Shown: in pieces, positions 1 through 12,200 of the stretch
How the letters are laid out: each line of letters starts with the position of its first letter
Position numbering within the stretch: the first letter of the stretch is position 1
Origin: Typha latifolia
Taxonomy: Eukaryota; Streptophyta; Magnoliopsida; Poales; Typhaceae
Direction of reading: 5' to 3'
NCBI GenBank assembly: GCA_019914945.1
Contig: CM034099.1
Coordinates: 11,731,001-11,795,000, forward strand
DNA: 64,000 nt
Made by a program: the position numbers and the translations under genes
The notes under the pieces: model-generated
Databases searched by the model: none
Told to the model about the DNA's origin: nothing
What the model saw: only the letters and a program-made list of their open reading frames with translations

Positions 1-3000
1 TCATGCAGGTAAGGGCAGAGATAGATTTTACTACACGAAGAAAGCACCAAGTATTTTACAAGAGGATGTCTTCTCTGTCTGATCCTATATGTTTTGGAAC
101 ATTGTACCACATTGTGGCGGTAAATAATGAGTAGCCAACAGCAAAACTTTTCTTATGTCTCCTGATGACACCAATAGTTTAACAAGATGAGCCAAGATAA
201 GAATGATTGTACCTTCAAGAAAAATATTACTAAATTTTAAAGCTGAGAGAAACCCTCCAAATACTAAAGGCAAATTACAAAGGGAGCTAATGAATATCCA
301 GAAATGCACACTACAAGGTACAAGCACCGATTTCACATACCTATATGGATCTACAAAAGCCAAGCTGTAAATGAAGTGCCATAAGTCATTTATGTATGTC
401 TTCTCTGATATTCATACTCCAATTTTAACAACATTAGCAGAAAGAAAATTTCATAATTCTGATGATTTTAATAACATCATAATATACCATTTCATGAAAA
501 CAAGTATTTGAGATCAACAAATAGAGTTAGAATTTGGCAACTTCAAAGACCAAAACAACCAGGATAAGCTTCGTAGACAAAATAATCAAATCACCATGGA
601 ACCTATTATTCAATTCTCCAAATAGTGCTACTTGCTAACTAATCAGAATCTACCGCACCAATTGAAATTTTAAACACCACAATATAATTAATGTTAGCTT
701 GCGAAAAGGAATGAATACCTTTAGCTCTTCCTATGGCTCATACTTAATAGACTTGCAATACTTGTAAACATTGATTTGAGCTTAGGTTCTATTTGATTCT
801 TCAGATAGTTTACACCTCAGAGAAGAAGACAACTCTGTGCATTAATAGACCAGCTTTCTCCTCCACATAGGCTCCTTTTATTCTAGAATAAATTCTAATG
901 GGCAGATCCTCAACCCAAGGAAATAAAACACTAACCATTCAGCTACTAGCCAATTGACCTACTAGATTTTAAGACGAGCTCCACTCTACTCTCGTAGATA
1001 TTAAAAGTTGACATTGAAGTTCACATTGTTGGCTTGTTGCCCACTCACTATCCTAGTTATTATAGAAGTAACTTTAAACTGATTTTCCATCATATTTGTC
1101 CATTTTTCTCAATATGGTCTTGTTGCAAGCTTGGTTAGCCTTTAGCATTTTCATACTTCACCTTGTACCAAAAACCAACTTGTTTTAACCTGGTGACTGA
1201 TGTATCATTTCTACCCATTACTTCTCCCTTTTATATGCGATACTTCTGCTGATGTGATATACTTTTGAGTTTTGAGCTTTACTTATTATATTTCGTCATC
1301 ATTATTTATTGTTTTTTGTAGCATATTCTCCTAACTTATTTCAACATTTATATGTTTTATAGGTAGTAATATTTATGCTTTCATGTATCAAATGAAATAG
1401 CATATGCTCCAATGGCAGTAGAAATAGAGATTGAAGATCTACATAAGAGCATGATAAAAAGCTTGTCTTGACGTGAGGCACCAAAGAAAATCTTTAGAGA
1501 TTTCTACTCTGGTCACTGTTCAGGATTGTATATCTTCAACATAAGATGTACCTTTAAAATTTCTTTAATATAGCAGAAAAGAAGGTAAGTACCTTCAACA
1601 ACATAGTTACTGAATGAGTGTGACTAATTATTTGATCAATTTTATGAGATCATATCCCATCTAAATAGCAAAGATTCTCAAATATAAGCCCACGGATCAT
1701 TCTTCCAAAATTCAAACTTAGAATAAAGCGTCTAGTAATCAGCTTATGGTTTACAACATAATTTATTAAGATAAACCTTTAATTCTCAAGCTTCAAGCAT
1801 TTTCTTGAAAAAACCATTTTGCCTCTTCTTGTGGCCACTGCAAAACTATGTAAAGATATAGGGAGAAACTTTGTACTGGTAAGAACTGGCACCATACACT
1901 AGAGGAAGGGATATAAACTTCAACTGTAATGGGTCTTAGGTTAGGACCTTCTACTTCACCTTTCTTACACTGCTGGAAACAAATAAGTCATGCAGCTTGA
2001 ATTGCACAAGAAAATTACCTCAGTTGCTAACAATTATCAAATTTTCTACTGCTAGTGATATGTGACTATAGCCTACTTTTCTCATATGCCCATTGTTATT
2101 TCTCATGAAGTGTACTCCTTAAACTATGAGAATTAAGAAATTTCTGTTTCTGTAAAATGTGACAATATTACCCAATTTACCCTATTCCCTCTAAGGCAAC
2201 CTAGATGAAGTCTTGGAACTATCCAAGAACATTGATGGAACAGAATAACATGCTATGCAACTATCCAAATGAATGGAGAACAAGACTCCACAAGCAATCA
2301 GAGATGGTGATATCCACGATAGACTAATCAATCATGTGATGGTCTTTTCCAATGCAATGTCCTTTCAAGCAAAAAATATAAAGCATGTTGGGGAAAAAAC
2401 CTACATGGCAGGACGAGAATGATAAAACTGAAAAGGTAGTTCCAAATTACATATAGGATCCATAAAGCCAATCTCAAATTCTTCTGATTGAAAATTTAAG
2501 TGTTCCAGGAAAAGAAACTTCCAAATTATTTCAATATGGAATTGTGTTATCTAGTAAACTATCTAGCGGGATGGGGATGATGAGAATGATACACTATAGC
2601 ATGAGTTACCTCAATAGTCAATATTATGACCTTAAAATCATATCTGTGTGCGAGAGTCTCATTAAAGATCAGTGAGCATACATTATGAACAATACATGAG
2701 AATCATGAGATTACCCTCTTTTTGTAAAGTTCACCTATCACTACAAAATTTACTTAATTCTTCACAAAATCATCATCTGAGCACTTAGATCTCCTTTGTT
2801 CTTTCATTACAAAAACAAGTTCCAAGTTTCAAGATACATCCTATTCACAAATATTAACGCCCAACATTGCAAAGAACTGCAAATCCTCATCACTCACTGA
2901 AGTGGAAATTTTTGTGTCTCCTACCAGATACTTCCTTGGGTCAAAAATATCATGGCAAACATGATGACATGTAACACATGCTATACAAATATAGATGCAC

Positions 3001-3836
3001 AAAAGAACCATTGCAGGAAATTCACTGACCACATTTTCCCTAAAAATAAAAAGAAAACGAAAAGGTAGAAGTCCAATTTCCATAATATCAATGACCATAA
3101 ATCTTATATAAAATCATGTCATGGAACCTAAGAATAATGTTCTGCACCTTCAACAAGACAATTATGCCCCAACTCCTACCCCATTGACCAAAAAAAATAT
3201 ATTTTAAGTAAACAGCACAGGGAAAGAAAGATCATGCAGAGCTTTTAACAGTAAGAGTGTAAGGCACAGTAAAGTCCAATCACCCAAACTAGATGACAGA
3301 TCTAGAAGAAAAGCATGCGATGTAAAAGCGAAAGGTAAAACAGTTTGTTAACATTATCAGCATCTCCACGTCACTATAAACTGTGGCTTGTAAGAGATCA
3401 CAAGTTGCACTTAATTTAGGACAAATCATTACAAAATGTTCTCATGGTAAACAGTAGGTCGCTACAAATTTTCTACAAAAGGTCTGGCCAAAATCAATTC
3501 AGCCACCCTTTTGTGTGTGAAAAGATAACAAGTGATGGCTCACATGTGACTTCCAAAGAAAGGTACAGATCCAATCAATTGATCTAAGAAAGCAATCCTT
3601 AAAGGTTAAAAAAACAATCACGCAAGAAAACAGAGAACTAAGCTTTCTCCTTTCAAATCCAAATTATCATAATTTCAACTCATAAACCAGAGTCAAATTA
3701 GCAGGACAAAAGGAGGGGGATCGATTTAACGGGAAAATACTCTACTAAAAGTGCAGCTAAATCCAGATTTTGAAGCACAAAAGATCCATTGAGGATAAAA
3801 TCCCACAAATTATCAACAAAAAGAAAAAGGATTCAC
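1..3836. other. Non-coding: 3' region/introns of host gene 1 and flank
   Basis: This stretch is AT-rich with no convincing coding exon. It lies downstream (minus strand) of the two clear exons of host gene 1, so part is probably its last intron and 3' UTR. The one candidate last exon begins at 3039 on the minus strand, after a strong pyrimidine-rich acceptor at about 3040-3060, and reaches a stop after five codons. Open frames at 85-363 and 2841-3098 (minus) have no recognisable domain and look like chance. Confidence 0.5.
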
Positions 3837-4336
3837 CTTTCCATTGTTCTCGTAGTAATCATCCAACGCCCACTGATACTTCGACTGGTTCAACCCAAAC
3901 CAGTCCGCCAAGTACTCATCCAAGCTCGAATGCACTGCCAACCAATACCACCAAAAACCTCAAAACCTATACGAAAGAAACCCTAACAACCCATCACACC
4001 AACCATCCAACTCCAACCACCAAACACCAAGAAGTTACCATCTTGGACTTTTGCAACGGCGTCCCAGAAGAACCCAAAAACGGAATCCGACGACCTCGCC
4101 GCCGGCTTCTCGAACTGCTGCGGCGGAACCTGAACCGGCGGGGGCGGCGCCACCGCCGGCGCCGGAGGCGCCTTCTCCGTTAAAGGAGATGCCTTTGTTG
4201 GGCTAGGTCTTGCTATCTTCGACCTCGGGGACTCTGACAGCCTCGGTGTCGGCGGCGGTGTGATGAAGACTGTCAACCTCCCGGCTTTTCCGATCACCGG
4301 CGGCGGCGTGGCCTCCCGCGATAGCGATGAGGCCAT
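3837..4336 (-). CDS. Host gene 1: conserved small plant protein of unknown function, exons 1-2
   Basis: Two coding exons are clear: 4039-4336 (ATG at 4336, 99 codons plus one base, donor GTAACT) and 3837-3934 (acceptor CAG, donor GTGAAT), joined across a 104-bp intron with phase preserved. Residues 1-85 are rich in Pro, Ser and Ala and probably disordered. Residues 86-132 are a compact aromatic segment beginning SVFGFFWDAVAKVQ and containing LADWFGLNQSKYQWALDDYY. I recall this segment as conserved in short plant proteins of unknown role, but I cannot name a gene. No signal peptide is visible. The 3' end is not settled: a good acceptor near 3040 would add five residues, giving about 137 in total. 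The start is the first ATG of the open frame and is followed by Ala. Upstream sequence (4337-4700) is a plausible promoter. The splice model is inferred from signals only. Confidence 0.75.
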
Positions 4337-6567
4337 TAACGGCGAAAAAGAGAGAAGGAATTAGGTACAGGTTTAGGCTTAGGGCTTTGGAAGAGTGAGG
4401 GAGGTTATGAGGAAGCTCGAGACGCCATTGTAGTGGGAAAGGGAGGATAGCTTTTAAACAGCATCCAATGCGGTTTCCTTTTTTTTTTATTGACCTTTCG
4501 ATCCGAAGACCTTTGTCTTGGTTTTCCTTCAGATTCCGGTTTTCCTTCCGATGGGGGGTGAGGATATCATTCCACTGGTTTGCCCCTGGTTTTGTACATA
4601 TTAGCAAAAATGACACTGTTGCCACGTTGTTGGCGTTCGGATTGGTCATAAATTTGGGAAAGTAGCTTTAGTTTTTATTTACCAAACTAAGGCCGTTTGA
4701 GTGCGACCGAGGTAAAGAAAATTTAGAATGGGAATAAAATAGGTATATTATTTCAGAATTTTAAAAAAATAGTTAATTGAAATAGGTTTATTTTTATAAT
4801 TTTTGGCTAAATAATAATTGGACTTAATTCATCATAGTTTACATAATATAAATATAGTCACAAATGGATATTTTATATAAAAGTCTATTTTATTATAAAT
4901 ATATTCCAATATATTATTAAGTATATGATAGTTATATTATATCATTAAACTTAAATCTAACAGTAATATATAACTATAAATAGTACATAGATAAACTGAG
5001 GACAAATTGATTATTTGTTTTTTGAAATAAATGGATGACATGTTTTAAAAAAATTATTGTAACCAAAACTATAAAAATATCTAAAATAATAAAATTTATA
5101 AACTTTATTTCACTGAAGTATCGATAAGTTAAACATTTTACTTATCAAATATAATATTAAATTTAGTAATGCGTCATCATTAACTATCCATTTGTTTAGG
5201 TTATATTAAACTTCTAAATTTATTAGTAATTTTCGATCAGATTTATGAGGTGAGCTATCTAGAATAAGACTCGTATTAAGTTGGTAAAATACGCGAGGTA
5301 ATTTTGTGGTGAAAAATGTCGGGCACCGACAAGGGTAGAACAGGAAAAATAGATTTTAGTAACGTTTCATGGATTGTTTGGGCGGCGGTTGCCGTTCTGA
5401 CACGAATTTGAACTGTGTAATTGCCGTTTAATACAACTCAGAGGAGGATAAGATCATCTCGTCCTTTTTCAAGGTAAAATTTGCATATAATGCCATGTTA
5501 TTTAATAAAATTATGATTTACTGTCTATATTTTTATTATTTATATAAAAAAAAATCTGTTTACTATTTATAAATTGAGCATTATAATTTAGTAGGCAAAA
5601 AATATATTCCGAATTTTATTTAAAGTGAAAATATTTTATTAATTAGAAATATTTTATTTCTATATAATTATAATGTTCATAGGGGAGGTCCGAGTTAAAG
5701 TCAAAAGACATTTTGATCTATAAATTTTATATATATATTTTTTTTCTCTATAATTTTTTTTACTTTTTAATATTACATTAAATATGATAATTATATTGTT
5801 TGCGTAGTTCACAATTAAATGTCATATTTTCTTAGTGTAGTTTAAGCTACCTAAACAAATAATGCTAGCTAGCCACATTCAGTGTTTAGATTCAACTCAA
5901 ATTTGATGAGATTACTTAATTTTCCACTTTGATTTATAGGGTGATTTGCATTAGAAATGCATAATTATTTTATTTTTATAAATCAGAATCTCTTTATATT
6001 TTTCTTACAGGGCAATCTTTTTTCTTCTTTTAATTTTTCTTTTGGAGTATGATAGAATGGCTGGAGTTTATCTATGCAATTAATGACTTTAAATAATAAA
6101 AAATATGTTTCGCAATTTTATTACGTAATTTGTGGTCATGGAACACAGTGCCTGTTTGTTTTAAGATTATATTATTTTTCTATTTTAGATTAAAAAATAA
6201 ATATCAATTATCTCTGCTCTAGTACTAAAGTTATTTCAAAAAATTTATATTATCTTCTAACATCTACCTATCTTATTCCACAAATTAAACGTTCTCATTC
6301 AATCTTTTATCTTTTATCTTTCTTTTTCTTAAGTATGCATTGTGTACACACAAGAAATTAGAATACTTTAATTTAAATACATGTCAAATTAAGAGTCCTT
6401 GAATCAATTTCCACTTTTATTGTAATTTTATATCAACTTTATGCCACATTAAATATAATTATTACATTATCCTATACTATAAGTAAATACTAGAATATTC
6501 TACCTTTAGATTAGAGATATAATATTAAAAGGAAGAATCTATAATCTCTCTATAAGTAGGGGTGGGA

Positions 6568-6712
6568 TACGTTAACCGCAATCAATGAGTCTAAATAAAT
6601 ATTTAATTATTTTTCATAGTTTTATTGTGTCACTCTTAATTATTGAACACTCGTATTATTATGTCACTCTTAATTATTGAACACTTATACGTTAACCGCA
6701 ATCAATGAGCTA
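6568..6712. repeat. Short direct repeats in intergenic DNA
   Basis: The 20-base block ACGTTAACCGCAATCAATGA occurs near 6569 and again near 6691. Between them, GTCACTCTTAATTATTGAACAC occurs twice about 30 bp apart. This is local duplication; no element ends are visible. Confidence 0.6.
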
Positions 6713-8140
6713 GACAATCGAAACGTTTGTCGTCAATGAGTTTGACTAGAAAACTAATTATGCTTTATAGTTTTATTATATATTTTATTATTAAACACTT
6801 GTATTTATAGGAATTTCGTAGTTATTTTATTTAATTTCTAGTTTTCCCTCAATTCTTACGTACGTCCATTCAGTAACTTCTATATATAAAAAAAAATCTT
6901 GTGTGCAATATTTATATTTAGTGAGGCACTCGTAGAATGATAAAGTTGGAAAAAGAAAGAAAAAAGAAATTAATATGCAAGAAAAACATAAAATTGGCAT
7001 GACTCACAAAATAAAAAATGTACGATGTATTTTTTTAAATTATCCTTAGTTTACATGTTGATTGTGATCTAAATCTCGTTTGGTTTGTAACATAATTTTT
7101 TTTAAAATAATTTTATGCACATCTCTTAAATATAAATTAGATATATTTATAATTTTATTCACATTTTATTATAAAATATAATTATTATTAATAAATTTAT
7201 GTAAGAAATTGTGTTTAGTTATCAAACAGTGATTAAGTATGTCAACTCCAATAGAAATATTATTTAAAAAATATGCATAATTTTATCGCATAAAAATTCC
7301 TTCTTTTATTAAAGACTTAAATGGTAATATAGGTTCAGATGGTTGACAGTTGGGAGAACAGGTACTTTCCTAGAATACAATATTCTATAAATTTTCTTAA
7401 TGGCAATTATATATATATAAAGTAGCAGAATCAAATACTATTCGCCGACTAGAGACTTTACTTGAGTAACAAGTCAAAGTACTAATATAAATGAGCAAAA
7501 GTTCCTAGTCAAAAGTCTAGTACTGAGAAATTTTCACCCTATATTTTAGTAATTTTTTAATCTTTCATGTCACATCTAGGATTAACTAATCTCTAACAAT
7601 ATTCCATTAGGCTGCTAATTTTGCTTTTTTAAAATAGTCGAAGTGGAAGTAACGCGTGATATAAACTTATATGCAAAAGAAAGGACCGGATTATAAATAA
7701 CTCAAAAGATAAGTGTTAATAAATAAAATATCTAAAATTTAGGGTGATTCTATTCTCGTGAAACTAATAAAGCACGTACATGCACTCAATCGTCAAAGTT
7801 GCACATCAATGAAGAGATGCCCCACAAACATACATAGCTTTTGTAGTCATCTTTGCCATCAATGAATGTGTTATCTATTCAAAAACTTTTTTGAAGATCG
7901 TCACCGACGGAGAAAAGAAAAGCTAGTTGTCACTTGGATAATACTAAATTATTTGTTTAGATTCGACTCCCAGGGTAGTGTATTTGCGAATTTGGTCTCT
8001 ATCTAAAAAGATTAATAAAGGCTATTAATTAAATTCTTACTTCTCTCTCTCTAAAAAAAATTTCTCATAATGTCAGTGTTGACAATGAGCCCCAAAAAAG
8101 CTGTCTCACTGCAAATTGAAGCCTTTGGCAAAATAATAAT

Positions 8141-8160
8141 AATAATAATAAATGAGAGAA
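8141..8160. repeat. (AAT)n microsatellite
   Basis: About six perfect AAT units followed by an A-rich tract. Confidence 0.85.
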
Positions 8161-8499
8161 ATTTGCAAAACTAACTGGAAGGCAATTATTTTTTTATTGT
8201 TTATGAGCTTGAAATTTAAATATGGGTTGGTTAAAGAGCCAACTAACCATACTGTCGAGCCATCAAATGAATTGAGCTAAGCCACTAAATCACTAAATAA
8301 TTTTTTTACAATATTATTTGGAGTTGGAATCGAACTCATAACCTCCTTAGTCATGGGTTTTGAGTTCTTGTGGAGATGTTCTTTATATCCCACAGTTCAA
8401 GTTCAATCTCCTCTCAATAAGCTCTTTGCTTAAGAATACTAATATTCATGTTAGATTCTTTGATGACTATTATGATATTTAAGATCTACACAACCAAAA

Positions 8500-9552
8500 G
8501 ATGATTGTCAGGGGTAAAAAGCTAGTAGGTCTCTATGTTTTTGAAGCTATTTTCAATTCTAACATATGCCTACTTCCATTGATTGGAATGCACTTCAATT
8601 TGTTGCTAATGATGTTTCTTCTAACATATGATATAAAAGACTTCCATTTATCTTTTAAAAGGCTTGACTTGTTGAAAGATCAACTTCAGTTTGATTCTAA
8701 TAAATCAAATTTAGCTCACCCTTGTTCAATTTGTCAATTAGCAAAACAACAAAGATTGTCCTTTGTTTGTCACAATAATATAAGGAAGAATATATTTGAT
8801 CTTATTCATTGTTATACATGGGGCCCCTATCATGTTCCATCTCATACTAGTTATAGATTTTTTTCTCACTTTGGTGGATGATAGCACTAGATTTACCTAG
8901 ATTTTTCTAATGAAGCATAAGTCTGATGTCAGTTTCCTAGTACCAAGATTTTTCAAACTTATTGAGACATAATTTGGTAAAGTCATCAAGCAATTTCGAA
9001 TTGATAATGCATCTAAACTCTAGTTCATAGAGTTTTTTCATTCAAAAGGGGTCATTCATCAATTCTCGTGTAGAGAGTCATAAGCAAAATTCAGTGGTTG
9101 AGCGGAAACATCAACACTTCCTCAATGTTGGTCATGACTTGTTCTTTCAGTCAAGAGTTCCTATTCAATTTTGGGGGCAATGTGTTTTGACTACTGCATT
9201 TCTCATCAATTGAACTCCTTCACCTCTCCTTCATCATGAAACTCCTTATTCTCTTCTATACAAAACTCTTGTGGAAAATAGCTCTCTCAAAGTTTTTGGA
9301 AGTCTATGTTTTGCTTCTACCTTGCCTGCACACAGAACCAAGTTTCAACCTCAAGCTACTCCATGTGTTTTTGTTGGCTATCCACCTGGTAACAAAGGTT
9401 ATAGATTATATGATATCATCTCTAAGTTTTTCTTTAATTCTAGAGATGTCTTTTTTCATGAACATTTTTTTTTCTTTTCATACTATTTCCTCTACTCAGG
9501 ATGTAGTTGATCCATTTCCTGATTTAGCATTAGCATTTTCTTTTCCTGATTC
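8500..9552 (+). pseudogene. copia pol remnant: GAG-pre-integrase and integrase core
   Basis: The frame at 8501-8881 contains a GAG-pre-integrase-like segment with a Cys-x2-Cys pair in HPCSICQLAKQQ, typical of the copia integrase zinc region, then degraded integrase core. At 9236-9510 the frame reads the late integrase region with FGSLCFAST and FVGYPPGNKGYRLYD, which matches the copia pattern of 'fGc.cy...FlGY...kGYrl'. Several frame changes and stops separate the pieces. The coding sequence stops abruptly where the younger LTR begins at 9558. Confidence 0.75.
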
Positions 9553-9689
9553 CACTCTGTTAGGTTTTTATTTGTTGGCAATTATGTACAAAATATTCTA
9601 AGTGTATTTTTTCATGTATATGAGCTTTATACAAGTCTAGAATATCTCTGGTTTGAAGAATTGCAAGATTATTGGAGAAAAGCCGTTGA

Positions 9690-9880
9690 GTTCACATTGC
9701 GTTCACAAACGCGTTCGAACGCGGGTACTACGTTCACACAGACCGAGAATTGCGTTCACAAACGCGTTCGAACGCAACCTGAAGAATTCAAGTTGTCGCG
9801 TTCGAACGCACTCGGGCTCGTTCAAACGTACCTGAGATCAAGTCATGCCGTTCGAACGCACCCGAGTCGCGTTCGAACGC
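9690..9880 (+). promoter_or_regulatory. GCGTTCGAACGC palindrome cluster upstream of the LTR TATA box
   Basis: Exact GCGTTCGAACGC lies at 9711-9722, 9763-9774, 9798-9809 and 9869-9880, with CCGTTCGAACGC at 9848-9859 and several GCGTTC half-sites. The TATA box follows 75 bp after the last copy. The position suggests an enhancer array in U3; that function is inferred. Confidence 0.7.
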
Positions 9881-10069
9881 ACCAACGAAGTTTGATAAAA
9901 TTTGGACTTTCGTAAGTACGGATAAAACTTAGATTTGGCTCTATCTTGGAGATCATATATAAGGATTGTGTTGCCCTATCTCTAGGGTGGTTGAAGAAGC
10001 ATTATTGAAGGAGACTTCTTGAGGCTACATCGGTTCTTCAACTAACAAGGTTCTACTGATCATTAAAAA

Positions 10070-10111
10070 ATTAATCTTTCGTCTTAAGGGTTATCTAGAC
10101 GAAAGATTAAT
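10070..10111 (+). other. Perfect 14-bp stem hairpin in Sirevirus leader
   Basis: ATTAATCTTTCGTC (10070-10083) and its exact reverse complement (10098-10111) enclose a 14-nt loop, about 110 bp downstream of the TATA box, so it would lie in the transcript leader (R/U5). The 3' LTR keeps 13 paired bases (18846-18858 with 18873-18885) and the same loop. It could be a leader RNA structure; function unknown. Confidence 0.75.
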
Positions 10112-10428
10112 CTCGAGGGTTACTGAGGTTGGACTTCAATCACGAGAAGTAGTGAATCGTGGGTTCTAGCGAGCAAGACTAAGAAGAACAAAGTCGTTTG
10201 GATCGACAGGTTGTCTTGTGAGTCAGTCTTGTAACTGCTACTATTCTAGTGATTGGTTTTGATCCGAGTTTGGATCTGTGGTTTTTTCCCGTTTGGGTTT
10301 TTCCACGTTAAAATCTTAGCGTTCATCTCTGCTTTCGGTCTTAATATTTCTATGGACTTTTACTTAAGCGAACGAGTTATATCATTGCCTAGTATTTAGA
10401 TACATACTTGTGTCTAGGGGTTTTTCAA

Positions 10429-10441
10429 TTTGTATCAGAGC
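10429..10441 (+). other. Primer binding site (initiator Met-tRNA type)
   Basis: TTTGTATCAGAGC starts two bases after the 5' LTR. It matches the standard TGGTATCAGAGC, complementary to the 3' end of initiator Met-tRNA, except near its first bases. Confidence 0.8.
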
Positions 10442-10476
10442 GGGTTCTCTCACTCTTTGAGAGAGATCAGATAGGC

Positions 10477-12200
10477 ATGGATTTTCATAGAGATGGACCA
10501 TCATCTATTAGATCTCCTATCCTAGATAGATCAAATTATGAATATTGGAAAGCTAGGATGAGAGCTTACTTGAAGTCTATAGATGAACGAGTATGGTTTG
10601 CCGTTGTGAATGGTTGGAGTCCACCAATGTACATGGTGGATGATAAACTTGTTGATAAACCGATAGAGTCATGGGATAGGTCAGACTATGAAAAAGTTGG
10701 ATGGAGTAACAAGGCAATAAATGCAATTTTTAGTTATGTTTTATCGAAAGAATTTAGAATAATATCTACTTGTGAGATAGCAAAACAAGCTTGGACGATC
10801 TTAGAAACTACTCACGAAAGAACTATGGCTGTAAAACTTTCTAAACTTCAGAGGTTGACTACTAGTTTTGAAACTCTACGTATAGAGAAGAATGAGACAT
10901 TTGATGAGTTCTATGCAAAGCTGAGTGATATAGTCAACTCCAGTTTTAACCTAGGAGAGAAAATTCCTGAAAACAGAATTGTCCGTAAGATCCTTAGATC
11001 TCTTCCAGAGAGGTTTCAGGTGAAAGTTACATCTATTGAGGAAAGTAAGGATATCGATTCTATGAAAGTTGAACAATTGGTAGGAAATCTACAAACATTT
11101 GAGTCCAGTCTTTCAAAACTGAGGAAGTCCAAAGGGATTGCTCTATCCACAGTTGAAGAAATTATATAGGAGTTTGATGATGAAGGTGATTTAGATGTTG
11201 AGATGTTGGCCATGTTCGTCAAAAAGTTTAATAAATTCTTTCGGAAGCCAAACAAGTTAAATGCTGAAAAACTTGAGAAAAACAAAGCCTTTGTGAAAAA
11301 GAAGAATACTGCGAGTTCGAATATAGGTGTGAGCAACAACAGTGTCAAACAGAAAAATAAGAATTCTGAGAATAAAGTTCGATGTTTTGAATGTTCTGGT
11401 TTTTGACACATAGCACAAGAATGCCCTAATATCCTTAAGAAGAAGGGTAAAGCTATGAAAGTTACTTGGGATGACTCAAATGAATCTGATGATGATTCTG
11501 GAAAAGACGAAGAAAACTTTGTTGCTTTTGCCTCTTCTTTACTTAATATCGATTCTGTTGTTGATACTGATAGTACAGATGATTAGGATATGTTACCAGC
11601 TGAGGAAGATGAATCTGAAATTCAAAAGGCATATAATGACCTGTACCTAGAGTCGTTTAAACTCAAGAAAAACAATCTTAGACTACTTCAACGACTCAAG
11701 GTAATCGAACTAGAAAGAATTCAATTTGAGGAGAAGTACAAATTGGAACTTGAACGTGTCAAAGACTTTTCTGAACAACTTGACAATGCAAAAAATAAAA
11801 TGAAGGCTGATGAAATTGAACTAGAGCGACTGAATAAGGAAGTGACATTTCTAAAAGGGAAGAACAAACTTGACAAGATTCTAAAGGCTCAGATCTCTGA
11901 AAAAGACAGATATGGTGTTGGATACACTAGTAATTTAAATAATAATAAAGTTGTCTTCGTTTCTACAGGTATACAAAAGGAAGAATATCTGAAGTCATCA
12001 ACTGCATTTACAAAGCAATCCTGGATGAATGCTTCTAAACTGAAGGTGAATCTACAAACTGGTGAATCGTCAACGGCATCAAAGGTAAACTTTAGTCACA
12101 CTCCTCGACAAAAGGTGAGAAGAAAAGGGTTTGTTCCGACATGCTATCATTGTGGCATTTTAGAGCATATTCGACCTCATTGCAAATTTTTGCAAAAACC
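10477..12200 (+). pseudogene. Sirevirus gag (nucleocapsid-capsid region), interrupted by stops
   Basis: Starts at ATG 10477, MDFHRDGPSS, and reads a copia capsid domain (UBN2-like; YWKARMRAYLKS near the start, then LSKLQRLTTSFETLRI). In-frame stops lie at 11167 (TAG), 11404 (TGA) and 11584 (TAG). The second stop destroys the Gly of a zinc knuckle, CFECSGF-stop-HIAQEC, at 11383-11424. After a Lys/Glu/Leu-rich coiled coil (about 11620-11880), a second CCHC, CYHCGILEHIRPHC, is at 12142-12183. Two knuckles around a coiled coil fit Sirevirus Gag. Two of the stops could be transitions in Gln, Trp or Arg codons; the frame is otherwise open, so decay is recent. Confidence 0.88.

Larger units (their letters stand above)
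4337..8440. other. AT-rich intergenic region
   Basis: No gene is seen. Positions 4337-4700 are the likely 5' UTR and promoter of host gene 1 (minus strand), with a weak TATA-like AAATAAAA near 4670-4680. The rest is AT-rich DNA with A/T homopolymers and no long open frame. A slightly GC-richer patch at 5310-5420 contains a short open frame that I cannot support. Confidence 0.5.
9558..10427 (+). repeat. Sirevirus 5' LTR
   Basis: 870 bp, beginning TGTTAGG and ending TTTTTCA. It contains a cluster of GCGTTCGAACGC palindromes at 9711-9880, a TATA box TATATAAG at 9956-9963, and a long hairpin at 10070-10111. The 3' LTR matches closely over its whole length. Confidence 0.95.

Noticed and set aside
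85..363. 92-codon hydrophobic open frame on the minus strand
   Set aside because: No recognised domain, AT-rich composition, and no supporting splice or promoter context; likely chance.
2841..3098. 85-codon open frame on the minus strand
   Set aside because: It runs through a good splice acceptor (about 3040) and shows no family likeness; probably intron or 3' UTR of host gene 1.
4203..4649. 148-codon open frame overlapping host gene 1 exon 1
   Set aside because: It is the wrong frame over the exon and its 5' leader. The frame starting at 4336 continues correctly into exon 2 and carries the conserved segment.
8300..8360. Possible tRNA-derived SINE (a GAGTTCGATTCC-like B box on the minus strand)
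   Set aside because: No matching A box, tail or target duplication could be found.
9690..9880. GTTCGAACGC read as a Pol III B box
   Set aside because: It is close to GWTCRANNC but lacks the final C, there is no A box at the right distance, and the palindromic form and TATA context fit a Pol II enhancer better.
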